Assembly (NCBI RefSeq): GCF_000717275.1
Contig: NZ_JNYV01000001.1
Coordinates: 372,001-436,000 of the forward strand
Direction: 5' to 3'
Origin: Kitasatospora arboriphila
GTDB taxonomy: Bacteria > Actinomycetota > Actinomycetes > Mycobacteriales > Mycobacteriaceae
Length of the DNA stretch: 64,000 nucleotides
The notes beneath the pieces are model-generated. The model was not told the origin of the DNA and searched no databases. It was given only the letters and a program-made list of their open reading frames with translations. Numbering within the stretch: the first letter of the stretch is position 1; every line of letters begins with the position of its first letter. The translations under genes and the position numbers were made by a program. This document shows positions 35,647 through 47,987 of this stretch, piece by piece.

Positions 35647-36944
35647 CGGGGCGCCCGGACCTTGCCGCCGTGATTGGTCACCTCACCGCGCAACACCGTC
35701 GCGACCACAACGCCGGGCAGGGTGAGACCGTCGAACGGCGAGTTCTCCGAGAGGCTGGCCAGCGCACCGGATTCCACTGTCCATTCCGTGCCGGGATCGA
35801 CCAGGGCCAGGTTCGCCGGTTCACCGACCGCGATCGGGCGGCCGTGGTCGGACAGCCCGGTGATCTCTGCGGGCCGTTCGCTCATCACCTTGGCGACCCC
35901 GCGCCAGTCGAGCAGACCGGGTTCGACCATCGTCTGCACGACGATCGAGAACGCGGTCTGCAGTCCGAGCATGCCCGGCCTCGCGTTGGCGAACTCGCAG
36001 CACTTCTCCTGCGCGGCGTGGGGCGCGTGGTCCGTGGCCACACAGTCGATGATCCCGTCGGCGAGAGCCTGCCGCAGGGCGGCCTTGTCGCGACCCTCAC
36101 GAAGGGGCGGATTGACCTTGTTGACGGGGTCGTAGGTCTCCAGGCGGCTGTCATCGAGGAGCAAGTGATGTGGCGTGACCTCGGCGGTGATCGAAATGCC
36201 CTGTCCACGAGCCCATTTGAGCAGTTCGACCGTACCCTCGGTCGATGCATGGCAGATGTGCACCCGTGCGCCTGCGTCGCGGGCGAGCAGCGCGTCGCGG
36301 GCGACGATCGATTCCTCGGCCGCCCGTGGCCAGCCGGTGAGCCCGAGCCTGGCCGCGACGGCGCCTTCGTGCGCGATGGCCCCCTCGGTGAGCCGCGGTT
36401 CCTCGGCGTGCTGGGCGATGAGTACGCCGAGACCCTTCGCGTACTCGAGCGCACGGCGCATGATCAGTGGATCGAAGACACACTTGCCGTCGTCGCTGAA
36501 CATCCGCACCCCGCCGACGCCGGCGGCCATCGCGCCCATCTCGGCGAGCTGGGTGCCCCCGAGCCCGACCGTGACGGCGCCCACCGGATGCACATCCACG
36601 AGGCCCACCTCCTGGCCGCGACGCCAGACGAAATCGGTGATGACGGCACTGTCGGCGACCGGGTCGGTGTTGGCCATCGCGAACACCGCGGTGTAACCAC
36701 CCAATGCCGCTGCAGCCGAACCGGTCTCGATGGTCTCGGTGTCTTCCCGGCCGGGTTCACGAAGGTGGGTGTGCATGTCGACGAAACCGGGCAGCAGCAC
36801 AGCGCCCGCTCCGTCGAGCACATCGGCCGCCGAATCAGGGTCGATCGAGGCGCCGATCTCGACGATCTCGCCACCCTCGATCAAGATGTCCACGGCGTCG
36901 TCGCCGTATGGCCGTACATTGCGGATCAAGAGCTGCGCACTCAT
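35643..36944 (-). CDS. pyrC: dihydroorotase
   Basis: Cyclises carbamoyl aspartate to dihydroorotate. The 433-residue amidohydrolase has metal ligands His58 and His60 in [11 protein letters not shown], further His ligands in VHICHAST and [13 protein letters not shown], and the catalytic Asp in VATDHAPHA. The frame is open 112 codons upstream over pyrB, but ATG 36944 overlaps the pyrB stop (ATGA) and gives [14 protein letters not shown]. Confidence 0.97.
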   Translation of the reverse strand: MSAQLLIRNVRPYGDDAVDILIEGGEIVEIGASIDPDSAADVLDGAGAVLLPGFVDMHTHLREPGREDTETIETGSAAAALGGYTAVFAMANTDPVADSAVITDFVWRRGQEVGLVDVHPVGAVTVGLGGTQLAEMGAMAAGVGGVRMFSDDGKCVFDPLIMRRALEYAKGLGVLIAQHAEEPRLTEGAIAHEGAVAARLGLTGWPRAAEESIVARDALLARDAGARVHICHASTEGTVELLKWARGQGISITAEVTPHHLLLDDSRLETYDPVNKVNPPLREGRDKAALRQALADGIIDCVATDHAPHAAQEKCCEFANARPGMLGLQTAFSIVVQTMVEPGLLDWRGVAKVMSERPAEITGLSDHGRPIAVGEPANLALVDPGTEWTVESGALASLSENSPFDGLTLPGVVVATVLRGEVTNHGGKVRAPR

Positions 36945-37884
36945 GCCACGCCCTCGCTCTCGGTTCCGATCAGCAACGTGAACAGCACGGCCATCCGCAT
37001 ATGCACTCCGTTCGAGACCTGTTGCAGCACAGTTGCTTTGGGCGAATCCGCCACGGAGAACCCGATCTCCATGCCACGCAGCATCGGTCCCGGGTGCAGC
37101 ACCACGGCGTGGTCGGCGAGCAACGCCGACCGACGGTCGCTGAGCCCGTACCGAATGGAGTACTCGCGCGCAGACGGGAAGAAACCACCGTTCATCCGCT
37201 CGGCCTGGACGCGCAGCACCATGACCGCGTCGACCGCGGCGAGTTCGGCATCGAGACTGTGTGACACCTCGACGGGCCACGCCTCGACACCCACGGGCAG
37301 CAGCGTGGGCGGAGCGACGAGAACCACCTGCGCCCCGAGCATGGCCAGGAGGTGCGCGTTGGAGCGGGCCACCCGCGAGTGCAGCACGTCGCCGACGATC
37401 GCGATCCTGCGGCCTTCGAGCGAGCCGAGCCGCTGCCGCAGCGTCAAAGCGTCGAGCAGTGCCTGGGTCGGGTGTTCGTGGGTTCCGTCACCGGCGTTGA
37501 TCACCGATGGTCCGGTGCCCTCTTCCCAGGTCCACTGCGCGATCTGATGGGCCGCGCCCGATGCGGGATGTCGGACGATCAACGCGTCCGCTCCGGCGGC
37601 GCGAAGGGTCTTGGCCGTGTCGCGCAACGACTCCCCTTTGTTCACCGAGGAGCTCGAGGCGCTGACGTTGATCACGTCGGCGCTCATCCACTTGCCCGCA
37701 ACCTCGAAGGACACGCGGGTGCGGGTGGAGTTCTCGTAGAACACGGTCATGATGGTCCGGCCGCGCAACGTCGGCAGCTTCTTGATCTCACGGCCCACCA
37801 GGGCCTGCTCGAACCGTTCGGCCTCGTCGAGGAGTTCGGTGGCCGACTCGCGGGTCAGGTCGGACACCGACAGCAGATGCCGCA

Positions 37885-37885
<1 letters not shown>
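36941..37885 (-). CDS. pyrB: aspartate carbamoyltransferase catalytic subunit
   Basis: Committed step of pyrimidine synthesis: carbamoyl phosphate plus aspartate. 314 residues; the carbamoyl-phosphate loop [14 protein letters not shown] (Ser53-Thr54-Arg55-Thr56-Arg57) and the PALLD-type segment [12 protein letters not shown] are intact. No pyrI regulatory subunit is present, normal for Gram-positives. ATG 37885 shares one base with the pyrR stop. Confidence 0.98.
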
Positions 37886-38517
<632 letters not shown>

Positions 38518-38618
38518 TCACTGCCGTGGACACCGACATCACAATGCCTTCGTCCGGAACAGTTCGTGCATCAGGTTATCAGGCCGGGGCCGCCGCACCG
38601 CGACGGCACCGGCCGATC

Positions 38619-39091
38619 TCACGCGTCCTCGGACGGTGACTGCTGCCCCAGCGACGCACGTACCTGCGGCGCGAGGAGCACGATGCGACCGAGCACACCG
38701 TTGACGAATCCAGGGGAATCGTCGGTCGAGAGTTCCTTGGCCAATTCGACGGCCTCGTCGACCACAACGGCGGTCGGGACGTCGGTGGTGTTGAACAACT
38801 CCCAGGTGGCGAGCCGCAGGATCGCGCGGTCCACGGCGGGGAGCCGCGGCAGCGTCCACTCACGCAGATGCGACTCGATCACCGAGTCGATCTGGCGGGC
38901 ATCGCCCGCGACACCCTCGATGATCTGAGCGGTGTAGTCGTGGATCTTGCCCACACTGTCGTCGCCGAGCGCGATCTCACGCCGCTGAGCGATCAGCTCG
39001 ATCGGTGACTCGTTCTTGACCTCGGCCTCGAAGAGCAGGTCGACCGCGCGTTTGCGGGCCTTGTGGCGGGTGCCGGATTTCTTGACCAATG

Positions 39092-39095
<4 letters not shown>
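38619..39095 (-). CDS. nusB: transcription antitermination factor NusB
   Basis: An all-helical RNA-binding protein acting with NusE in rRNA antitermination. The 158 residues include [20 protein letters not shown] (residues about 7-26) and the C-terminal [20 protein letters not shown] then VNGVLGRIV, both family signatures. GTG 39095 overlaps the efp stop (GTGA); efp-nusB is the usual actinobacterial order. Confidence 0.96.
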
Positions 39096-39655
<560 letters not shown>

Positions 39656-39724
39656 GTCTGTTCTTCCTCTCACCCGCCCCGGGCATCTTGTTGCGCGACG
39701 TCCTGCTCGCGCCGGGGCGCACGG

Positions 39725-40876
39725 TCAGATGACGGTGAATGTCTTGTCGGTGGTGGTGAGCAGATCGGGTTCGCCGTCGCGGATCACGAGGGTGTCCTCG
39801 ATCCGAACGCCACCTCGGCCCGGCAGATAGACGCCGGGTTCTACGGTCACCGCTGCACCGCAAGGTAGTGTACCCGTGCTCAGCTTCCCGATGGACGGCG
39901 CTTCGTGTATCTGCAGGCCGACGCCGTGTCCGAGACCGTGCACATACTGCTCACCGAACCCCGCGGCGTCGATGATCGACCGGGCTGCGGCATCCACCTC
40001 GCCGGCGTCGACCCCGGGCGCCAGCGCCTCCCGACCAGCCTGCTGCGCCTGTGCCACCAGGTCGTAGATCTCCCGTTGCCAGGACTCGGCTCTCTCCAAG
40101 ACGTACGTGCGGGTCATGTCGGAGTGGTAGCCACCGACCACCGCACCGAAGTCGATCTTGAGCAGGTCGCCCGCCCCGAGCACGGCATCGGTCGGCCGGT
40201 GGTGTGGAACGGCGGAGTTCGCCCCGGTCGCCACGATCGTCTCGAACGACACGGCCTCGGCACCGCGCTCGAACATCGCCCATTCGAGTGCCCTCGCGAC
40301 CTGACGTTCGGTTTTGCCCGGAATCACGAGGCCGTCACCGAGGATGTCGGCGAGGGCCAGGTCGGCCGTCTGACAGGCGGTCCGGATCTGTTCGATCTCG
40401 TCGTCGTCCTTGACCATCCTGAGGTCCTCGACCAGCGCCCCCACCGGCTTCAGCGTCTCGGCGCCGGTGAGGATCGGCAGTAGTCGCTGATGTGTTTCGA
40501 CGGTCACCACATGTTTCTCGAACCCGATCCGGGCGCCGGACCCCACCAGGTACTCGGTGAGCGCGGAAGGGCAATCGCGGGCGATGATCGCGGTGAGGTC
40601 CGGGGCTTGTTCGGCGACTTGGGTGAGATACCGCCCGTCGGTGCTGATCCGGTCATCGCCGGATGCAGTCACCACAAGAGCGGCATTGGACCCGGTGAAT
40701 CCGGACAGATAACGAACATTGACCAGGTCCGTGACAAGAATCGCATCGACGCCGGCCGCGCTGAGTCCCGCTCGAAGGCGGTCCCGCCGCCCTGCGTGGG
40801 CCGCGTTCGCGGGATCTGCGGCCACTCGACTGATGGGGGCGGCGGTCTGCGCCGAGGTGTCGGATGTAGCGCTCAT
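39725..40876 (-). CDS. pepQ: M24-family Xaa-Pro aminopeptidase/dipeptidase
   Basis: Cleaves peptides with proline in the second position. The 383 residues have a creatinase-like N-terminal domain (MSATSDTSAQ start, VRYLSGFTGSNAALVV) and a pita-bread catalytic domain with all metal ligands: two Asp in KIDFGAVVGGYHSDMTRTYV, His in HGLGHGVGLQIHE, Glu in VTVEPGVYLPG and Glu in VRIEDTLVI. ATG 40876 is chosen from the open frame that extends to 41155. It corresponds to Rv2535c and lies upstream of efp with a 69-bp gap. Confidence 0.94.
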   Translation of the reverse strand: MSATSDTSAQTAAPISRVAADPANAAHAGRRDRLRAGLSAAGVDAILVTDLVNVRYLSGFTGSNAALVVTASGDDRISTDGRYLTQVAEQAPDLTAIIARDCPSALTEYLVGSGARIGFEKHVVTVETHQRLLPILTGAETLKPVGALVEDLRMVKDDDEIEQIRTACQTADLALADILGDGLVIPGKTERQVARALEWAMFERGAEAVSFETIVATGANSAVPHHRPTDAVLGAGDLLKIDFGAVVGGYHSDMTRTYVLERAESWQREIYDLVAQAQQAGREALAPGVDAGEVDAAARSIIDAAGFGEQYVHGLGHGVGLQIHEAPSIGKLSTGTLPCGAAVTVEPGVYLPGRGGVRIEDTLVIRDGEPDLLTTTDKTFTVI

Positions 40877-40960
40877 GACGTCCAGGCTAGTGCGACTTCG
40901 CTCTTCGGGGATGGTCAATGCGCCCCCGCGACCGGGGACGCCGACATCCGAAAACGGCGG

Positions 40961-40982
40961 TTTTGTGGGCCCTGCCACAAAA
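40961..40982. promoter_or_regulatory. 8-bp palindrome in the pepQ/membrane-protein divergent region
   Basis: TTTTGTGG (40961-40968) and CCACAAAA (40975-40982) flank GCCCTG. The position between two divergent genes, about 30-50 bp upstream of the membrane-protein start, suits an operator. It is not followed by a T-tract on either strand, so a terminator is unlikely. Confidence 0.45.
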
Positions 40983-41010
40983 AGACGTGGCGCATCGGTA
41001 CGCTGCTCAC

Positions 41011-41547
41011 ATGATTGCGTGGTTGCTTCGTGGCTTGGTGATGTCGGCGGTGCACATCGGTGCCCGGGTTCTGCTTGCTTTGGCGATCGTGCAATGGCCA
41101 CTGGAAGCCACATACTGGAAGACCATCGCCATCGCGTCCGTGGTCCTCGTGGCAATCATCTGGGGCGGAATCGACGGCCTGCTCGACGGCCGCGCGCACG
41201 CTGACCCTGACGACTACGACGACCTGACCATGCGCTGGCTCAAGGCCGGCCTGCTCGCGGGGCTGATCTCCGCCATCGTCGGTTGGGTACTCGGCAATTG
41301 GGTGCTGGCCGGAATGGGCCAGAACTCGCTGGCGATCGAGATCTTCGCAGGCGGCGCGTTCACCACGCTTCTGATCTTCGTGCCCGCGCTTGTCGGCGCC
41401 GCGCTGGGCCGGTACCTCACGCGTCGTCAGCATCGCAAGAACGAGGCGAACCGCGAGCGTCAGGACGACAACCGCCGCGACCAGCGGTATGCGGATGACG
41501 ACGATGCCGCATACCAGCGCACCCAGCCCGTCGGCCTGAACAAGTAA
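41011..41547 (+). CDS. B-4DMT-type four-helix membrane protein (Rv2536 type)
   Basis: 178 residues with four predicted helices (WLLRGLVMSAVHIGARVLLA; TIAIASVVLVAIIWGGI; AGLLAGLISAIVGWVLGNWV; TTLLIFVPALVGAALG). A highly charged C-terminal tail (RRQHRKNEANRERQDDNRRD) ends in QPVGLNK. It is of the family annotated B-4DMT transporter; no substrate is known. No ribosome site precedes ATG 41011, while a TANNNT -10 (TACGCT, 40999-41004) ends six bases before it, so the mRNA may be leaderless. The same gene adjoins pepQ in mycobacteria. Confidence 0.88.
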   Translation: MIAWLLRGLVMSAVHIGARVLLALAIVQWPLEATYWKTIAIASVVLVAIIWGGIDGLLDGRAHADPDDYDDLTMRWLKAGLLAGLISAIVGWVLGNWVLAGMGQNSLAIEIFAGGAFTTLLIFVPALVGAALGRYLTRRQHRKNEANRERQDDNRRDQRYADDDDAAYQRTQPVGLNK

Positions 41548-41562
41548 TCGTTCTGACGGGTA

Positions 41563-41602
41563 ACCGGCTTGGGCCGATCGGCCCGCCGCAAGAGCCGGCC
41601 GG
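41563..41602. terminator. nested hairpin between converging membrane-protein and aroB genes
   Basis: The perfect 14-bp palindrome GGGCCGATCGGCCC (41571-41584) is nested inside longer imperfect arms, ACCGGCTT on the left and AAGAGCCGG on the right. It fills the 67-bp gap between two converging genes and is best read as a bidirectional terminator without a U-tract. Confidence 0.5.
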
Positions 41603-41614
41603 TCGATCGGTTGC

Positions 41615-43244
<1,630 letters not shown>

Positions 43245-43248
<4 letters not shown>

Positions 43249-44435
43249 GGCTGCGGTAGATGCGCGGCGACGCGTTTGAGGTAGCCCGCCAGGTTGTCAG
43301 CGGTCTCGTGAGCCGAGTCGCCGCCGAACTTCTCCAGCGCCGCCTGAGCGAGGACCAGTGCGACCATCGACTCGGCAACCACTCCTGCTGCGGGGACCGC
43401 ACACACATCCGACCGCTGGTGTATCGCGGTGGCCTGCTCGCCGGTGGTCATATCCATCGTGGACAGCGCGCGAGGCACCGTCGAGATCGGCTTCATCGCC
43501 GCCCGCACCCGGATGAACTCGCCGTTGCTCATGCCGCCCTCGAGGCCGCCGGCCCGGTTGGTCGACCGGACGGCACCGTGGGGTCCGGGCACCATCTCGT
43601 CGTGAGCCGCACTCCCCCGGCGACGAGCGGTTTCGAACCCGTCACCCACCTCGACACCCTTGATGGCCTGGATGCCCATGAGTGCGCCGGCCAGACGGGA
43701 ATCGAGCCTGCGGTCTCCGCTGACGTGTGAGCCAAGGCCGATCGGGACTCCGGTGGCGACCACCTCGACGACGCCGCCCAGGGTGTCGCCGTCTCGCTTG
43801 GCTGCCTCGATCTCGGCGATCATCGCGGCCTCTGCATCGGTGGAGTACGCCCGTACGGGGCTGGCGTCGATCTGCGCGAGATCGGCGTGGGTGGGGGCTG
43901 CCCCGGTGTACGGATCGGAGGCGCCAATAGAGATGACGTGCGAGAGCACCTCGATGCCGAGTACCTGACGCAGGAAGTTGCGGGCAACCGTGCCGATCGC
44001 GACCCGGGCCGCCGTCTCACGCGCACTGGCCCGTTCCAGCACCGGCCGCGCGTCGGTGAATCCGTACTTGAGCATGCCCGCGTAGTCGGCATGGCCCGGA
44101 CGCGGGCGGGTGAGCGGCTCGTTGCGGGCGATCCCCTCGAGTTCCTCGGCGGGTACCGGGTCGGCAGACATGACCGACTCCCACTTGGGCCACTCGGAGT
44201 TGGCGACCTCGATGGCGACGGGTCCACCCATGGTCACGCCGTGGCGTACACCGCCGATCATGGTGACCTTGTCGGCCTCGAACTTCATCCGCGCACCACG
44301 TCCGTAACCGAGACGGCGACGAGCCAGTTGGTCGGCGATCTCGGACGACGTCACCTCGACACCGGCCACCATTCCTTCCAGAACGGCAACCAATGCGGGC
44401 CCGTGGGATTCTCCGGCAGTACTCCAGCGCAACAC
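43245..44435 (-). CDS. aroC: chorismate synthase
   Basis: FMN-dependent last step to chorismate. 396 residues; signatures are [15 protein letters not shown] at the start, [35 protein letters not shown] and [16 protein letters not shown]. Two GTG starts are possible, 44453 and 44435. Neither has a good ribosome site; I chose 44435 because the protein then begins (M)LRWxTAGESHG like its homologues. It heads aroC-aroK-aroB. Confidence 0.96.
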
Positions 44436-44471
44436 AGTGGTCAATTGTTCCACGCGTCGCCCGCCAGGCCC

Positions 44472-44885
44472 TCACCAGATCCCACAGACGAGCGCCGTGG
44501 CCGCGCACAGCGCCGGACCATGGGGCTGTGGCCGTCGATCTCCGATGACCACCGCAGGCACCACGGTGAGGATGTGCGCCAGGACGATCACGGCCAGTAC
44601 TGCTACGACGGAGCCGGCCAGGGCGCCCACTGTGATGGCGAGCTTCACGTCCCCGCCCCCGCAGGCGCGCAGCGAGAAGGCCACGAGGTAGACACCGACG
44701 GCGACGACCAGACCCGGTGTGGCGGCGGGGTGAATCGCGACCGCCACGAGGGAGGCGACCGCAGCGGGCACCGTCAGTACGTTCGGTAGCCGGCGGGTTC
44801 GGACATCGGACACGGACAAGGCCACGAACCAGATCGCCAGCACGGGCATCAGCATCTGCACAACGCCAACAATGGACGGTGCCAC
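44472..44885 (-). CDS. minimal A24-type prepilin peptidase
   Basis: A 137-residue polytopic membrane aspartyl protease of the type IV prepilin peptidase family, consisting of the catalytic core only with no N-methylating domain. The two catalytic Asp are visible: Asp27 in LSVSDVRTRRLPN and Asp79 in the GxGD motif CGGGDVKLA. The remainder is hydrophobic helices. Mycobacteria have the same gene (Rv2551c) beside aroE. No pilin-like substrate is encoded in the window; the probable partners are Flp/Tad-type pilins elsewhere. Confidence 0.88.
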   Translation of the reverse strand: MAPSIVGVVQMLMPVLAIWFVALSVSDVRTRRLPNVLTVPAAVASLVAVAIHPAATPGLVVAVGVYLVAFSLRACGGGDVKLAITVGALAGSVVAVLAVIVLAHILTVVPAVVIGDRRPQPHGPALCAATALVCGIW

Positions 44886-44942
44886 CGGCCGCGAGGGCTC
44901 CGATGAGCGCGGCCTGTGGACGGCTGCGCTTCTGTGGACAGA

Positions 44943-45758
44943 TCAGGCCAGTACCGCGGCCATCGCCTCTCGGGGCGCCGGTCTGCCTGTGAATTGTTCG
45001 ACCTGGCCGTACGCCTGGTTCAACAGCATCACCAGGCCACCGACAACTGCGCCACCCCGTTCCGCGACAGCGGTTGCCAGTGGGGTGGGCCACGGACTGT
45101 AGATCACGTCGAAGAGGCGGGGCGCGGCGGCAGCGACTCCGACGAGGGGCTCGGCGGCTGCCGCAGGGACAGTGTTGACCAGCACCGCGCACTCGCGCGA
45201 ACGCCTTGCCAGTTCCGGTCCGGGTTCAAAAGCGATCACCTCGGTCCGCAGGCCGAACGCGTCGGCCACGGCAATGGCTTCCTCGGCCCGCGCGGCGCTG
45301 CGTGCGACCACCGTCACGTGTCCCACGTGGACTCCCGCGAGTGCTGCGAGAACGGGCGCAGCGGTGCCGCCGGCGCCGAGGACCACGGCGGATGCACCGC
45401 CGAGGTCGCCGACACCGAGTTCGGTCAACGCTGCCGCCGCCCCATCGATGTCGGTGCAATCGGCCCGCCACCCACCATCGGTCCTGACCAGGGTGTTGGC
45501 CGAACCGACCTTGGCGGCCCGCTCGGTCCGGGTCTGCGCGACGTCCAGGGCGGCCCGTTTGCCGGGCATGGTCACCGACAGACCGATGTACCGATCGTCG
45601 AGCCCGCCCACCAGAGCGGGTAGCTGTTCGGCCGTGCACTCGATACGTTCGTACGTCCAGTCGCGCAGGCCCAGGGCCCGGTACGCCGCCAGATGGAGGT
45701 CGGGCGAACGTGAATGGCTCACCGGCGACCCGAGGATCGCGGCGGCCCGACTAACCAC
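44943..45758 (-). CDS. aroE: shikimate dehydrogenase
   Basis: NADPH-dependent reduction of 3-dehydroshikimate. 271 residues with ILGSPVSHSRSPDLH, catalytic Lys67 in LSVTMPGK, Asp103 in ADCTDIDG, and the dinucleotide loop VVLGAGGTAAP. GTG 45758 lies 8 bp inside the mltG 3' end. It is separated from aroC-K-B by the prepilin peptidase gene. Confidence 0.95.
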   Translation of the reverse strand: MVSRAAAILGSPVSHSRSPDLHLAAYRALGLRDWTYERIECTAEQLPALVGGLDDRYIGLSVTMPGKRAALDVAQTRTERAAKVGSANTLVRTDGGWRADCTDIDGAAAALTELGVGDLGGASAVVLGAGGTAAPVLAALAGVHVGHVTVVARSAARAEEAIAVADAFGLRTEVIAFEPGPELARRSRECAVLVNTVPAAAAEPLVGVAAAAPRLFDVIYSPWPTPLATAVAERGGAVVGGLVMLLNQAYGQVEQFTGRPAPREAMAAVLA

Positions 45759-47514
45759 AGTTCGTCTGCAGCACGCCGTTGTCGCAAGCCTGCTGCCGAT
45801 TGCGCTTGTGCTGCTCGAAATCGTCGGTGAACAGGGTTGTGCCCTGCTGATCGATGGACACGAAGTAGAGCCAATTGCCCACCGGCGGGTTCAGCGACGC
45901 CTCGAGTGCCGGCTGACCGACCGCACCGATCGGTGTGGGCGGCAGCCCCTTCTGCTGGTAGGTGTTCCACTTGGTGTCCGCGGTGAAGTCGTCGCCGGCG
46001 ACATCGATGTTCTGGATCGCCGAGGTGTAGTTCACCGTGGAGTCCATCTGCAATGCCTGATTGTCGTCGAGCCGGTTCACCACGACCCGAGCGACCTTGG
46101 GGTAGTCGTCTGCCCGGTTGACCTCGCGTTCGACGATCGAGGCGGTGACGAGCGTCTGGTACGGAGTCATCTTGCTCGACGTGGTGCCCGATTCCGGCAG
46201 GCCCCACTGCGCGAACAGGGATGCGCTGCGCGAGATCAGGTAGTTCAGCATCTGGACCGGGCTCAGATTCGGATCGATGGCTTCCCACAGCGTCGGCGCG
46301 ATGAGCCCTTCGATCCTGCGGTGGTCGCCGGCCAAGGCGGTGACCGCGTCGGTCGCCCACGCCGGGACCCCCAGTTCCTGCGGTGTCGCGGTGGCTGCCG
46401 CCTGCGCCAGGTCCTCGACGGTGACCCCGCTCTCCTGTCCGTTCAGGGTGGTTTTGGTGGCCTCGGCCACGCGAGCGAAGACTCCGGGCGTCGACTTGCC
46501 GTCGATGCCTTCTTTGGTGTCGAGCTGCAGGCCTTCGGGAATGACCACCCGGCCCACCCGGTTGTCGTCGGTGAGCATGGAAACCGCTGTGCTGGCAGGG
46601 ATCTCGGTGCGCAGCTTGTAGAAGCCCGCCGAGATCGGCTTGCCGTCGGCCGCGGTGGTGAAGGCGCCCACGCTGGCCACCACCTTGTTCTCCTTCAAGA
46701 TTTCGCCGAACGCGGTGAGCGACGAGTCGGGCGGGATCTGTACCACCACATCAGACGTGCCCGCGGTGTTCGAGAAGTCCGAGTTGTCGGGTCCGCCGAA
46801 CTGTCCGGCCAGCCGGAGTCCGGCGTAGCCGATCCCACCGACGAGAAGCACCATGAACGCCACCGCCGCGGCGATCACGACCCTCTTGCGTTTGCGGCGC
46901 CGTTCGGCTGCCGCACTACGTTTGGGCGAGCGGTCTCGGGTGGGCAATGCCGATCTGGGATCCGGGCGTCGTCGCGACGGCGCGGATGCCGGATCCACGC
47001 CTGCAGCGGTCACGCCGTCGCGGTCGGCGCGTTGACGCCTGTCGAAATCCTCACGCCCGGGGTCCACATATGGACCGGTCGCATCGTGCGATGCCATGGG
47101 GTCGTACGCACGGGGGTGGCGAGAGCCACGTGGTTCGGGCGGAACCGTGCCCGGTGGCGGCGGATCGAATGGCGTGTCCATCCGAGGGCCGCTTCCCGGC
47201 GCGGGTCCAGCGGAAGGCGGGACCGGTCGACGGGTCGACTCCGGTGGGGCCCACGACGGATCGGGCGAGGATCCACGGCCGGGTCGCTGCTGACCGGTCG
47301 GCACCCCGTCGGCACCCCGCGGAGGGATGGCTCTGGGCCCGTGACGCCCAGAACGAGTGCCACCACCGTCCCCACCGCGGGTGAAGTACTTCAGCCGTTC
47401 CGGGTCGTAGTCCTGTGCCGAACGGCTGCGACGGTGACCGGGAGGTTGATGCTGTTCCCGGCGGTCGCCGTGACCGCGGCCGGTGGCCCGTTCATCGGAT
47501 CGATCGTCGCTCAC
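45751..47514 (-). CDS. mltG: endolytic murein transglycosylase MltG (YceG-like)
   Basis: Cuts nascent peptidoglycan strands and so sets glycan length. Of 587 residues, the first 205 or so are a Pro/Arg/Gly/Asp-rich, probably disordered cytoplasmic region. A single membrane helix (about 211-235, VVIAAAVAFMVLLVGGIGYA) follows, then the YceG domain with LysM-like part and catalytic Glu462 in TASIVEREVNRADDYPKVA. The final NWLYFVSIDQQGTTLFTDDF is the family C-terminal signature. GTG 47514 overlaps the yqgF stop. The disordered head makes it longer than the roughly 417-residue M. tuberculosis homologue. Confidence 0.94.
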   Translation of the reverse strand: MSDDRSDERATGRGHGDRREQHQPPGHRRSRSAQDYDPERLKYFTRGGDGGGTRSGRHGPRAIPPRGADGVPTGQQRPGRGSSPDPSWAPPESTRRPVPPSAGPAPGSGPRMDTPFDPPPPGTVPPEPRGSRHPRAYDPMASHDATGPYVDPGREDFDRRQRADRDGVTAAGVDPASAPSRRRPDPRSALPTRDRSPKRSAAAERRRKRKRVVIAAAVAFMVLLVGGIGYAGLRLAGQFGGPDNSDFSNTAGTSDVVVQIPPDSSLTAFGEILKENKVVASVGAFTTAADGKPISAGFYKLRTEIPASTAVSMLTDDNRVGRVVIPEGLQLDTKEGIDGKSTPGVFARVAEATKTTLNGQESGVTVEDLAQAAATATPQELGVPAWATDAVTALAGDHRRIEGLIAPTLWEAIDPNLSPVQMLNYLISRSASLFAQWGLPESGTTSSKMTPYQTLVTASIVEREVNRADDYPKVARVVVNRLDDNQALQMDSTVNYTSAIQNIDVAGDDFTADTKWNTYQQKGLPPTPIGAVGQPALEASLNPPVGNWLYFVSIDQQGTTLFTDDFEQHKRNRQQACDNGVLQTNCG

Positions 47515-47987
47515 CCGCGTCCTTCCTGACGGCCCGCCTGCATGTCCTGACGGTTCGCCTGTAAATCCAACCATCCCTGCAAGATCGCTGTGGCGGCCGC
47601 CTGGTCGACAACCGATTTCTGCGCCTTCGCCCGCACACCCGAGGTGCGAAGGGCCTGCTGTGCGGTGACCGTCGAGAGGCGTTCGTCGCTGTAGAGCACC
47701 GGGATGGGTGAGATCCGCTCGGCCAGCGCGTTTCCGAACTCGGTCGCCAGTTTCGCAGCGTGGCCGTGCTCGTCACGCAGAGTTTTCGGCAGCCCCACGA
47801 TGACCGCGACCGCCTCGTACTCGGCGATGATCTCTTCCAGCCGACGAAGGTCCCCGTCGCCGCCGGCAGTTCGCGCCACCGTCTCCACCGGAGTCGCGAG
47901 GATGCCGTCGGGATCGCAGGACGCGACCCCGATCCGGACACTCCCGACGTCGATGGCCACGCGCCGCCCCCGCGGCGTGAGCGTCAT
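47511..47987 (-). CDS. ruvX: Holliday-junction resolvase-like RNase H-fold protein YqgF/RuvX
   Basis: 158 residues, RNase H fold; homologues process pre-16S rRNA 5' ends or resolve junctions. The conserved acidic positions are in [16 protein letters not shown] (Asp13), [12 protein letters not shown] and [12 protein letters not shown]. It lies between alaS and mltG with 4-bp overlaps at both ends, as in Rv2553c-Rv2555c. Confidence 0.95.
   Translation of the reverse strand: MTLTPRGRRVAIDVGSVRIGVASCDPDGILATPVETVARTAGGDGDLRRLEEIIAEYEAVAVIVGLPKTLRDEHGHAAKLATEFGNALAERISPIPVLYSDERLSTVTAQQALRTSGVRAKAQKSVVDQAAATAILQGWLDLQANRQDMQAGRQEGRG

Noticed and set aside
35643..37280. Extended 545-residue PyrC
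   Set aside because: The first 112 codons lie over pyrB in another frame; the ATGA overlap at 36944 gives the true start.
40961..40982. Rho-independent terminator
   Set aside because: It lies between divergent genes and neither strand has a T-tract after the stem; an operator fits better.
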